From Coriaria nepalensis (lineage: Eukaryota; Streptophyta; Magnoliopsida; Cucurbitales; Coriariaceae), in assembly GCA_027186245.1 (NCBI GenBank), contig CP114499.1:8995001-9059000 (forward strand): a stretch of DNA of 64,000 nucleotides. Reading direction: 5' to 3'. The notes beneath the pieces are model-generated. The model made no database searches and was not told where the DNA came from. It saw nothing but the letters and a program-made list of their open reading frames with translations. The number at the start of each line of letters is the position of its first letter. The first letter of the stretch is position 1. Of the stretch, positions 1 through 10,065 are shown piece by piece. A program made the translations under genes and the position numbers.

Positions 1-2590
1 AACCGAATTACACTTTCCTCCAGAGAGCAATGACTTGAGTTCTGAGTGCAAGGATCTGTGCAAGAAATTGCTTCGCCGTAATCCTGGTATATAACTAACC
101 ACAGTCAGGAGGAGAAAATAGTTAACGAAATGTGGGTTTTCTTCCTTTTTTGACTGCATGAGGGAGAATCAGCTGGGCTGAAAGGGAAAATAAATCAGTT
201 TTTGTAACTTAGAGTAGGAGATGAAATTTCAGATTCTGTTAATTTCTTATCATCTCTATATGTGATTTCAACCCTTTTATTTGTGTTTCTTTGGTTATCA
301 TTGCATATAAGTGGAACGACTCACGTTCGAGGAGTTTTTTAATCATCCATTTCTTTCCAAGAAGCAACCAGAGGAATCACTTAGGTAGGGGAGGAAACAA
401 ATTTTAATCTTCAGAATTCTTTCAATATCAATCTAGTTTTTTAACTGATTGGGGTCCTATCCTTATGCAGGACTAGGTCTTCCAGATTAGTGGATGGATT
501 TGGGTTTTCCCAGTGTGGTCCAGTTTTAAATATGGATGAGAGTTCTCAAGAGGATTGTCTGCCTTTTTTCCTAGAAGATGATTCTGGTGGTCCTGAGGGG
601 AGTATGTCCCATATAGGAAGGAGGTCCCCGATGAAGTCCACTTACGGGTTTTCCCTTGATACAAAATTTGATGGAGGGAAAGCAACATGTAATCCTATTA
701 AAAAGGATATTACTTCCAGATATGCTAGTGTCACAAATAAATTTGACAGTGTTAGTCAACGGGTAGATACCAGTACACTCACAGACCAAAATCTACCCTT
801 GGATAGAAATCAGAATGGTCCTCTAAGAATCTTAAACTCAAGATCAGTGAAAAGCCGATCAAAACGTATGTTCCCTTAATCTCAAGTTCTTGCTTACATT
901 TATTTTGTCCTTATTCTTACTTGGGTTGATTTGTGCAGTTGCAGATCCCCTTGAGTTAATTGATCAAGATTATGTTCTTGTCTATGGACCTCCTATGGAT
1001 ATATCATCATCCTCAGCAAGTGCTTCAAAGCCGAGCCGTTCTGCTTATAATTCAGGGAGTCCTCCTCAAGCCCCTGTTAGTTTAAACACTAGACCCACTG
1101 CACCAATGTCAATTATTGGTGCCACAACCGGAAGCAATTCTCAAATGGGAAGCTTGGAAAGCCGGAGCTCTGCTCTAGGGACTTCACAAGGGTCATTGGA
1201 TAATATGGATGCTTTGGAGCAGCCATCATCTCACTGCACGACTAGGGTCAAGTCATTGCAAAAATGTGCGTCTACCATTACAGAATTAGTAAAAGAAAAG
1301 GTAACTTTCAAGAAAACTCGTTTCAAAGTTCAAAACATTAAGGCCCTGTTTGGCTAACAGTTTCAAGATGGCCGTTTTTCAAAATACATTTTGAAACGTG
1401 TTTTGAAAAAAAAAACATTTTCAGTAAACATGATTTGATGTGCTATAGAAAATTATTTCAACTCTTAATAATTATAAAAAACACTCCTAAAAATTTAAAA
1501 ATTATATTTTCAGTTTCTTTTCCAATTTCTTGCCGCTGCCTAATGGAGAGCTCGATCTGTTTTTTTTTTTTCACTAGCGGCAAGAAAATGAAAGTACAAT
1601 TTTTAAAATTTTAGGGGTATTTTTTGTAAGTATTAAAAATTAATCAAAAGACAAAAGTCCGACATGATTTCACATGCTTATCCCCTCCTTAAATCGCGAC
1701 ACGTTGTCAAAACACGAAACACATTTCAAAACGTTGACCTAAACAGGTCCTAACCTTTTAACTATTTCTGCTTTCTGTGTTGTTCAAAAAGATTACGGCG
1801 GATAAGCAGCTAGAAGCATTCTCCATCCAACTTGTTATTCTTGCAATTTGGAAACAAGCGCTGCATATATGCCACACACAAGCTGCCTCGGCTATAGAAG
1901 GAAGTCCAAGTCAAGAGTCTACTAGGAGGAACAGCAGCAAGAAGCATGGGAGTTCTGATAGTGAAGACTCCCTACCTACTGCTAGTAACAATCAAGAGCC
2001 TGAAGAGATCTCCTCTCAAATTGAGAGACAATTTCTTAGGGAAGTAGAACATGCTGAAGAGCTTGCTAAGGTTATCGAGCCTGGTAAGTGTCGAATGTTT
2101 GGTTGGGTACTAGAAAAGAAAAAAAAAAGTAAAGTCTCAATTTTATGGTCTAAGCACGTTTTTAAATGCCCTTTTTCAGGAAATACAGAGATGCCGGATG
2201 CAATGGAGACAATATTTCAATCTGCCCTTGCTTTTGGGAGGCATGGCGGGGTCAGTCTATTTCTTGCTCTAAATCTTTTCCTTGCATTTTCGGCCCATCT
2301 CTTTCCTCGACTAATAATTGGAAGATAAACTTATTTCTCAGGTTGAGGAGCTCATGGGAGAAATGGAAAGTGCAGCTGCTTTGTATTCAAAAGCTGTCCA
2401 TTTGTTAGTTTTCCTTCTCATGGAAGCTCCATCGCTCATTCTCAACCCTCCGCTCTCTCTTACGAGCTCAGATCGATATAGACTCAGAACTTACATCGAT
2501 ATACTTAATAACCGGCAAGGTCATTCGAGGTCCCAACGCATGGCTCTTTTGAAATGTGAAGATCAACCAAGTCCACCTTACAAATTTTAG
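1..2590 (+). CDS. ATG1: Serine/threonine kinase ATG1 (autophagy), 3' part
   Basis: Partial at the left edge. Exons: <5-86, 312-384, 471-865, 939-1300, 1792-2083, 2180-2250 and 2342-2590 (stop). Together they give 507 residues in one frame. The first two exons encode the end of the kinase domain (a CKKLLRRNP segment, then ERLTFEEFFNHPF). Next come a long Ser-rich linker and the conserved C-terminal region (ADKQLEAFSIQLVILAIWKQ, VEELMGEMESAAALYSKAV, DRYRLRTYIDILNNRQG). ATG1 proteins phosphorylate the autophagy initiation machinery together with ATG13 in the cytosol and at the phagophore. The C-terminal helical region corresponds to the ATG13-binding part in this family. The intron 1301-1791 contains a MITE. 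The intron 2084-2179 is 96 nt with no in-frame stop. The catalytic core lies outside the window, so the choice among ATG1a/b/c cannot be settled here. Confidence 0.9.
1342..1750. mobile_element. PIF/Harbinger (Tourist-like) foldback MITE
   Basis: The left end reads GGCCCTGTTTGG. The right end, read inverted, is GGACCTGTTTAGG. Both sides are flanked by the trinucleotide TAA (1339-1341 and 1751-1753), which fits the 3-bp TWA target duplication of PIF/Harbinger elements. The two halves are inverted copies over most of their length: for example CTTGCCGCT near 1529-1537 pairs with AGCGGCAAG near 1576-1584, and the CCTAAAA(A/T)TTTAAAAATT stretches on either side also match. There is no coding capacity. 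The element lies wholly inside the ATG1 intron 1301-1791, which without it would be about 80 nt. Confidence 0.85.
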
Positions 2591-3243
2591 TAAAAAAAAA
2601 GAAGTTGTAGATTCTGTGTCATAGTGACATGTACCATTTTTACTTGTAAAATGATTTGTTTGTACAGTTATTTCTAAGTGATGGGGAAAAGGTGGAACTT
2701 GTCATTAGAATTACATCGCTATTGATTGACTAATGTTGTAATCATTTCCAAAGATGTGTTAAGTGGGTGGGTGCTTCATTCTTACTCTGTTTTTGCAGTC
2801 ATTCTAGTTTAGAATTTTGCACGCAGTCAAATGTGGATTCATTGGTCAGAAGCTACGGCTTAAAAACGAAAAACGGAACCAGAGACAATGGAGAAAGGCG
2901 GCAAGACGTCAAAAAGTATGAACAGTGCAATAAATCTATTATATTCTGGGCATAATTGAATTCGGGTCAACTTAAGAGTAAAAAATAACACAAGTTGCTC
3001 ATTACTTGTCTTCTTTCAACAAGTGAACAAACGCAGCAGCCTTATATAATTTTTTATTCTTCTCCTGCCCGCCGACGTTGACCCGTTGAATAATTAATCA
3101 TCTTAAATTCTTATAGTTGTTTACTTCATTTTGGATTCCTCTCCCATGGTTTCAACTGTCTTATGCCTAGAAGCTAGAAGCTAGAGGAGAGAAGCAATCT
3201 TATATCAGCAAAACCCATCTTTACAAATTCAGAAGAAAAAAAA
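2591..3243. other. Intergenic: ATG1 3' end and receptor-kinase promoter
   Basis: No supported gene. The first part is the ATG1 3' untranslated and downstream region. The last 200 bases form the leader and proximal promoter of the receptor kinase. A segment near 3050-3190, including CCATGGTTTCAACTG at about 3144, is repeated upstream of the decayed copy at about 6268, so the duplication included some promoter sequence. Confidence 0.6.
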
Positions 3244-5700
3244 ATGGTGATTCCGGTTTCTTCCCTGTTTATTTTCCTACTATTTCTACCCGCCATTGCT
3301 TGGGCTCAATCAAGCTCACCCGGTTTAAACATCCTGAACCCGGAAAGTTCATTATCAGTCGAAAAAGAAGGCGATTTCCTTGTCTCACCAAATGAAACAT
3401 TCTCCTCTGGGTTTTACAAAGTGGGTAACAACGCTTATTGCTTTTCAATCTGGTACACAAACAGCATCGCTAAAACAGTGGTCTGGATGGCAAACAGAGA
3501 AAACCCCGTGAACGGTAAAAAATCCAGGTTGACCCTCCACAGTAATGGAAATCTCATCTTGGCGGATGCAGATGGCTCTATTGCCTGGTCAACAAACAAG
3601 TTCACAGATGAATTCGTCCAAGCTCGCCTTCTCGGAACTGGAAATCTAGTGCTTGTAAATCAAGCAGGTAAGATTTTCTGGCAAAGCTTTGACTCACCTA
3701 CTGATACTTTGCTTCCACTACAGAGACTTGTCAAGAACACCACCTTGGTTTCTATAAAGAGCCCTGGTACGTATTCCTCCGGGTTTTTTAACTTGAAATT
3801 TGATGATAACAATGTACTTGATTTATTATTCAATGGGGTTTCACTTTCTAGCATCTACTGGCCAAATCCCGGTTTACTTGTTTTCGCTAATGGTCGAACA
3901 AGCTACAATAGCTCTCGAATTGCGGTTTTCGATAAGAAGGGAAGGTTTGTGTCCAGTGATAATCTGGGTTTTGATGCTGCTGATTATGGGCTTGGTCCGC
4001 AAAGAAGACTAACATTAGATTATGATGGTGTTTTGAGAATGTATAGCTTGGATGAGTCGAGTAAACTTTGGTCCATTTCGTGGGTACCTTATGCTTTACA
4101 ACCTTGTTTAGTTCAAGGATTATGTGGAGAATATGGTATTTGTAGTTACAGCAATCGATTTCCTTCTTGTGCCTGTCCTTCTGGATTCACCTCAGTTGAT
4201 CCTTCAGATTGGACTAAAGGGTGTAAACCCATGTTCAATTTGAGCTGTAAATCGGATGATTTCGATTTCATCGAGCTTCCTAACACGGATTATTACGGGT
4301 ATGATTTGGTCACGATTTCCTCTAAAGTTTCATATGATCATTGTAGAAATTCTTGCCTAACTGATTGTTTATGCAAAGGGTTTGGATATGCAACAGATGG
4401 GTCTGGAAATTGTTACCCAAAAGGAATTCTTTTAAATGGTTATCAATTGGCAGATACCCCAAGAACTACTCATATCAAAGTTCCTAAAGGTCTATTAAGC
4501 TCTCTAACCAAATCAAATACAAAGATGGTTGATTCAAACCCTTTGAGCTGTTCTGCATCAGAGCTCGTTCTTAACAGCGATGTTTATGGTCAAAAGACCG
4601 ATAGAAACAAGTACATGAAGTACTTGATAATCTTTGTAATTGCTATTGGAGTCATAGAGTTGATCTTCATTGCTCTGGGTTGGTGGTTTGTTTTCCGGAA
4701 ACAGGTTCATGAAGAATTTGTTAATATGGGTTATATTCTTTTAGCAATGGGGTTCAAGAGATTCACTTATGCTGAATTGAAGAGGGCGACAAAGAATTTC
4801 AAGCAAGAGATAGGAAAAGGCGGGTTCGGAACGGTTTACAAAGGAGTTCTTGACGATGAAAGAGTCGTAGCCATAAAGAGACTAGATGGCATTTTGCAAG
4901 GAGATGCAGAGTTTTGGGCAGAGGTTAGCATCATCGGGAAGCTTAATCATAGAAACTTGGTGAAGCTATGGGGATTTTGTGCTGAAAATGACCATAAAAT
5001 GCTTGTATATGAATACGTCAGCAATGGGTCTTTGGATAAGTTCCTGTTCTCGGATTCAGATTCATCCGGGAAACTAGGATTCGAACAAAGATACCGCATT
5101 GCAGTAGGCACGGCAAAGGGTTTATCCTATCTGCATGAAGAATGTTTGGAATGGGTTTTACATTGTGATGTAAAGCCTCAGAATATACTACTTGACGATG
5201 AGTTCGAGCCAAAAGTAGCGGATTTTGGCATGTCAAAGCTGTTCAAAGAAGTTCATGAAAAGGGGTTCTCTAGAGTGAGAGGTACTAGAGGCTACTTAGC
5301 TCCAGAGTGGATGATGAACCTGAAAATCGATGCAAAAGCGGATGTGTATAGTTACGGAATCGTCCTTTTGGAACTTGTGAGTGGGAAATCTGCATCCACT
5401 TTCCAATCAGCTGCAGTTTCACAACAGAAAACTGAGTTCAATGATTTGATTCAGTGGGTGAGTGATGTGGTTGAACAAGAAGGGATTGTGAAAGTGATTG
5501 ATCCGAATATGAGGAGCGAGTATGATGAGAAGAAAGTGGAGAGATTGCTGAATGTTGCTCTCTTGTGTGTAGCTGAAGATAGGAATGTAAGGCCTCCTAT
5601 GAGCAAGGTTGTTGAGCTTCTTCTTGGATACGAAGAATCGAGATTGAATCAAGAAGCAGGATTAGATGAAGATGATTTTGTAATGGATGAAACAATCTAG
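3244..5700 (+). CDS. G-type lectin S-receptor-like serine/threonine kinase
   Basis: Single-exon gene of 818 residues. It begins with a signal peptide (about residues 1-21, ending AWAQ). A bulb-type mannose-binding lectin domain follows (about 30-150, with WMANRENPV and GNLVL). Next come an S-locus glycoprotein-like region, a Cys-rich EGF-like segment (CGEYGICSYSNRFPSCACPSGF) and a PAN/apple region. One membrane helix lies at about 460-484 and an intracellular kinase follows. Visible kinase features are the Gly loop GKGGFGTV (from 524), VAIKR with Lys545, HCDVKPQN (about 640) and DFG (660). The HRD motif is HCD, so this is a non-RD kinase, a class often linked to immune receptors. The extracellular part probably senses a ligand at the plasma membrane; that ligand is unknown. 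It resembles the ZmPK1-like intronless subgroup. Confidence 0.93.
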   Translation: MVIPVSSLFIFLLFLPAIAWAQSSSPGLNILNPESSLSVEKEGDFLVSPNETFSSGFYKVGNNAYCFSIWYTNSIAKTVVWMANRENPVNGKKSRLTLHSNGNLILADADGSIAWSTNKFTDEFVQARLLGTGNLVLVNQAGKIFWQSFDSPTDTLLPLQRLVKNTTLVSIKSPGTYSSGFFNLKFDDNNVLDLLFNGVSLSSIYWPNPGLLVFANGRTSYNSSRIAVFDKKGRFVSSDNLGFDAADYGLGPQRRLTLDYDGVLRMYSLDESSKLWSISWVPYALQPCLVQGLCGEYGICSYSNRFPSCACPSGFTSVDPSDWTKGCKPMFNLSCKSDDFDFIELPNTDYYGYDLVTISSKVSYDHCRNSCLTDCLCKGFGYATDGSGNCYPKGILLNGYQLADTPRTTHIKVPKGLLSSLTKSNTKMVDSNPLSCSASELVLNSDVYGQKTDRNKYMKYLIIFVIAIGVIELIFIALGWWFVFRKQVHEEFVNMGYILLAMGFKRFTYAELKRATKNFKQEIGKGGFGTVYKGVLDDERVVAIKRLDGILQGDAEFWAEVSIIGKLNHRNLVKLWGFCAENDHKMLVYEYVSNGSLDKFLFSDSDSSGKLGFEQRYRIAVGTAKGLSYLHEECLEWVLHCDVKPQNILLDDEFEPKVADFGMSKLFKEVHEKGFSRVRGTRGYLAPEWMMNLKIDAKADVYSYGIVLLELVSGKSASTFQSAAVSQQKTEFNDLIQWVSDVVEQEGIVKVIDPNMRSEYDEKKVERLLNVALLCVAEDRNVRPPMSKVVELLLGYEESRLNQEAGLDEDDFVMDETI

Positions 5701-6354
5701 TTGAAGTCAAAAGAAAAAAGAGGGAAAATTTGTGAACAGAAATGTAAAAAGTTGTAAAATTGAATAAAGATCTTTTGCGCATTATACTATTTTTCTCTCT
5801 TGTTCTTCGTTCATTCTATGTAAAGTAATATTTCAACCTTATGAAGTAGATCTTCACACTCCCAGATATCTCGAGCAGGTGCGAGCCCCAGATAAAATTG
5901 CAGCATGCGAAATGAACAGGCTTGCCACGGCGCCACCACTCTCTGCTACGAGCAACTTCAGCAGAGAGTGAGAGAGAGCAAAGTCCAGTATCTCTCGCTA
6001 GTGTTCCCGCCACCGCGTCTCCGCCGCCTCCGAAAACTTTGTTGTGATCTGCCCTCTGAAAATCAACTCTCCAAGAGCTTTTTCTTTCGGAGCAAAACAT
6101 GGAAGTAAGTAGAGCTTGCTGTCATATCCTCTCATTTTCCTTCTTATTTTCCCTGGTTGAAGACACTTCACTTCTTCTTCTCCGGCCTGCATCCGCCGTT
6201 GACAGGTTGAATAACTGTCACCTCCAACATTCTTATTTAGTTATTTACAGCATTTTAAATTTCTTTCCCATGGTTTCAACTGACAGTTATGCCTAGAATC
6301 GATCTTATATCAGAAATCCCATCTTTACAAATTCAGAAAAAGAGAAAAAAAAAA
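5701..6354. other. Spacer between the two receptor-kinase copies
   Basis: After the first kinase's 3' region comes a more GC-rich patch (about 5880-6080) that reads open in more than one frame and matches no family I recognise. The final ~170 bases resemble the promoter and leader of the upstream intact kinase, including CCATGGTTTCAACTG and CTTATATCAG, so this part is duplicated upstream sequence. Confidence 0.55.
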
Positions 6355-8926
6355 TTGGTGAATTCGGTTTCTTCCATGTTTATTTTCCTGCTATTTCTAC
6401 CCGCCATAGCTTGGGCTCAATCAGACCGCGAAAGTTCATTATCACTCGAAAAAGAAAGCGATTTCTTAGTCTCGCCCAAGAAAACATTCTCTGCTGGATT
6501 TTACGAAGTGGGTAACAACGCTTATTCCTTTTCAATCTGGTTCACAAACACTGTAAAAAGAGCAGTTGTCTGGATGGCTAACAGAGACAACCCAGTGAAC
6601 GGTAAAAAATCCAGCTTGACCCTCCACAGCAATGGAAATCTCATCTTGACGGATGCAGATGGCTATATTGCCTGGTCAACCAACAAGTTCACAGACGAAT
6701 TCGTCCTAGCTCGCCTTTTCGAAACTGGAAATCTAGTGCTTGTAAATCAAGTAGGTAAGATTTTCTGGCAAAGCTTTGATTCACCTACTGATACTCTATT
6801 TCCACTACTGAGACCTGTCGAGAACACCACCTTGGTTTCTATAAGGAGCCCTGCTAATGTACATGATTTATTTTTCAATGGGGCTTCACTTTCTACCATC
6901 TACTGGCCATCCCGGTTTAACTGTTTTTGATAATGGTCGAATAAAGGACAATAGCAATCGAACTGCGGTTTTTGATAAGAAGGGAAGGTTTAAGTCAAAG
7001 TGATAGTCTGGGTTTTGGTGCCGCTGATTATGGGCTTGGTCCGCAAAGGGGACTTAACATTAAATTATGATGGTGTGTTTTGAGAATGTATAGCTTAGAT
7101 GATTCGAGTAAACTTTGGTCTATTTCCTGGGTACCTAGGGCTTTAAAACTTTGTTTAGTTCATGGGTTATGGGGAGAACATGGTATTTGTAGTTACAACA
7201 ATCAATTTCCTTCTCGTGCTTGTTCTTCTGGCTTCACCTCAATCGATCCTTCAGATTGGAATAAAGGGTGTAAACCCATGTTCAATTTGCGCTGTAAATC
7301 GGTTCATCGAGCTTCCTAACGAGGATTATTACGGGTATGATTTGTTTGACTGATTATTCATGCAAAGGGTTTGGATATGCAACAGATGGGTCTGGAAATT
7401 GTTACCCAAAAGGATCTCTTTTAAATGGTTACCAATTGGCAGATACCCCAAGAACTACTCATTGCAAAGTTCCTAAAGGTCTATTAAGCTCTCTAACCAT
7501 ATCAAATACGAAGATGGTTCAATCAAACCCCTTGAACTGTTCTGCATCAGAGCTCGTTCTTAACAGCGATGTTTACGGACAAGAGACCAATAGAAACAAT
7601 TACATGAAGTACTTGATAATCTTTGTGATTGCTGTTGGAATCATAGAAATGATATGCATTGCTTTGGGTTGGTGGTTTGTTTTCCGGAGACAGGCTCATG
7701 AAGAATTTGTTAACATGGGTTATATTCTATTAGCCATGGGGATCAAGCGATTCAAGCACGCCGAATTGAAGAAGGCGACGAAGAATTTCAAGCAAAAGTT
7801 TATAAAAAGTGGGTTCGGAACGGTTTACAAAGGAATTCTTGATGATGAAAGAGTCGTGGCCGTAAAGAGACTAGAAGGCATTTGGCAAGGAGACGCAGAG
7901 TTTTGGACAGAGGTTAGCATCAGTGGGAAGCTTAATCATAGAAACTTAGTGAAATTATGGGGATTTTGTGTTGGAAATCCCCATAAAATGTTTTTTTACC
8001 AATACGTCGAAAACGGGTCTCTGGATAAATTATTATTCTCGGATTCAGATTCATCCGGGGAATAAGGATTCGAACAGAGATACCACATTGCAGTAGGCAC
8101 GACAAAGGGTTTATCTTATTTGCACGAAGAATGCCTGGAATGGGTTTTACACTGTGATGTAAAGCCTCATAGTATATTACTCGAGCCAAAAGTAGCGGAT
8201 TTTGGCATGTTCAAAGGAGTTCATGAAAGGGGTTCTCTAGAGTGAGAGGAACCAGAGGTTACTTAGCTCTACAGTAGATGATGATGAACCTGAAAATCGA
8301 TGCGAAAGCCAATGTGTATAGTTACGGAATCGTTCTTTTGGAACTCGTAACTGGAATATCTGCATCTACTTTCCAATCTGCTGCAGTTTCACCACAGAAA
8401 ACTGAGATTAGTGATTTTCAAGAAGGTATCGAGAAAGTGATTGGTCACAACAAATATGGGAGTCTAAGGCGAATTTTAGGATGAAGCCTTAATTCATATG
8501 GTACGGTAAAATTTTATTAAAGGTGTTGGGGTTTGTACGATAAATATTTATTATTAAAATATTTTGTAATAAATAAATAAAACATATAAAATTATATATC
8601 TCATATATTATTATATATAGAGATATTAATTTTGTGTTCGGTTATAAAATAACTATAAATTTGACGATATTATATATATATATATGAGATAAGGCCTAGC
8701 CTTTGTTGCAAGGCCCTGGATTGATCCAAATCCGAGGAATGAGTATGATGAGAAGAAGGGGGAGACATTGCTCTATGTTGCGCTCTTGTGTGTAGCTGAA
8801 GATAGGAATGTATGACCTCCTATGAGCAAGGTTGTTGAGCTTCTTCTTCTTGGTTATGAAGAATCAAGCTTGAATCAAGAAGCAAGATCAGATGAAGATG
8901 ATATCGTAGTTGGAGAAACAATCTAG
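6355..8926 (+). pseudogene. Decayed tandem copy of the G-type lectin receptor kinase
   Basis: Closely similar to the intact neighbour at 3244-5700 over its whole length but disabled many times. The original ATG is TTG at 6355. A 2-nt loss near 6906 shifts the frame and gives TGA soon after. About 14 codons are missing in the lectin/SLG region. The PAN region has a deletion near 7350. The kinase Gly loop reads IKSGFG instead of GKGGFG. A stop follows SSGE (about 8063). Codons after HCDVKPHSILL are deleted. The conserved LAPEW segment carries a TAG. A ~275-bp AT-rich insertion (8444-8718) splits the kinase C-lobe, after which matching sequence resumes to a TAG at 8924. Some fragments stay open (6376-6927, 7337-8065), but no full-length product is possible. 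Confidence 0.93.
8444..8718. mobile_element. AT-rich insertion in the kinase pseudogene
   Basis: Comparison with the intact copy shows that one GTGATTGATCC becomes GTGATTG, then about 275 bp of foreign AT-rich DNA, then GATTGATCC. The pentamer GATTG therefore flanks the insert at 8439-8443 and 8719-8723, like a 5-bp target duplication. The insert has no coding capacity and only weakly related ends (both contain CAACAAA in inverted orientation). Its transposon class cannot be assigned, and a repair insertion at microhomology remains possible. Confidence 0.5.
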
Positions 8927-9198
8927 TAGGACTATACAACAGAATTGTAATAACTAGTAGAATTGAATAAAAGATTTGATTGCATATTATGCTATTCTTC
9001 TTTCTCTATCATCGTTTGTTCTATGCAAAATAATTGAGTACTAGATAGAAAGGGGAATTTGTTCTGATGCGATTGATACCATATAAGAATCTTTAAAAAA
9101 TAAAGATCAGATAAATGTATAAGGTATAGTCATAATCATGGTTTGCATGTTAGAGATACCATGTAACGGATTCTAATCCTTAATTTTAACTTGGCACA

Positions 9199-10065
9199 GA
9201 TTGTCATTGATTCAGTTTGTGCTACTTTTACGGAAGCTCAAAAGAGAGGCAAAGACTTCTGGGCAGAATTTGAGCTGTATCTTGCAGATCTTTTAGTCGA
9301 GGTGGTAGTCAATGTCGCTTTGGTTGGTATGTTAGCACCCTATGTTCGTATTGGCCAACCATCTCTGTCTAAAGGCTTCCTTGGACAAGTCCAACATGTT
9401 TATGGAGCACTTCTTAGCAGGTTACCAGCCCTGTCTAACTACAGATTCCAGATTTTATTTCCTCAGAAAAGAGATTATAGGAACTTAATTGCTTATCATT
9501 GCCTATACTAATAAGTTTTTGAAGCTATATTTGAGCAGTGTATTTGAAGCTGAAAGGCCAGGATGTAAATTCTCTGTGAAGCGAAGAATTGCGACATATT
9601 TCTTTAAGGTAAAAGCATGTGCATTTATTATAGGTGAACAGAGTTGAAGAACCTATTCACACCCATGTCTCACTTTTCGTCTACCATTCCCTTCCAGGGT
9701 GTTCTATACGGGTCAGTTGGTTTTGGTTGCGGTATAATTGGCCAAGGCGTTGCGAATTTGATTATGACTGCCAAGCAATAATACTCTCCGCAACACATTT
9801 AACTGTTCATTTTTCCCATGTGAATGGGCATTCATATCCTAAAACTTGTTGATCTCTTAAACATGTCAGGACCATAAAAAAATATGAAGAGGACATACCC
9901 GTGTGCCACCTCTTCTGAAGAGTGCAGCTCTATGGGGTAATCTTTCACCTGCTTAAACTTGTTTTATCATCTGTTTGAGAGCACGAGCTTAGTATTTTTG
10001 CTGGGGTGTATATGCAGGTGTTTTCCTTGCAGTTTCTTCCAACACCAGTCTTATGTTTTTTAGGC
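9199..10065 (+). pseudogene. RETICULATA-RELATED (DUF3411) gene remnant
   Basis: Several exons of a chloroplast RETICULATA-RELATED protein can be read in order. 9199-9420 gives VIDSVCATFTEAQKRGKDFW through LYLADLLVEVVVNVALVGML to VYGALLSR. About 9538-9609 gives FEAERPGCKFSVKRRIATYF. 9698-9777 gives GVLYGSVGFGCGIIGQGVAN. About 9868-9905 gives RTIKKYEEDIPV and then loses frame. About 10018-10063 gives GVFLAVSSNTSLMFF. Intron-like borders remain between them. The N-terminal part and the rest of the C-terminus are missing, and the frame breaks after EEDIPV, so this is a truncated relic. Full-length family members are plastid-envelope proteins that affect leaf mesophyll development. Confidence 0.75.

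Noticed and set aside
5816..6108. Opposing 67-94 codon frames in the GC-richer spacer between the kinase copies
   Set aside because: No recognisable domain. Possibly a fragment of unrelated DNA, but not supportable as a gene.
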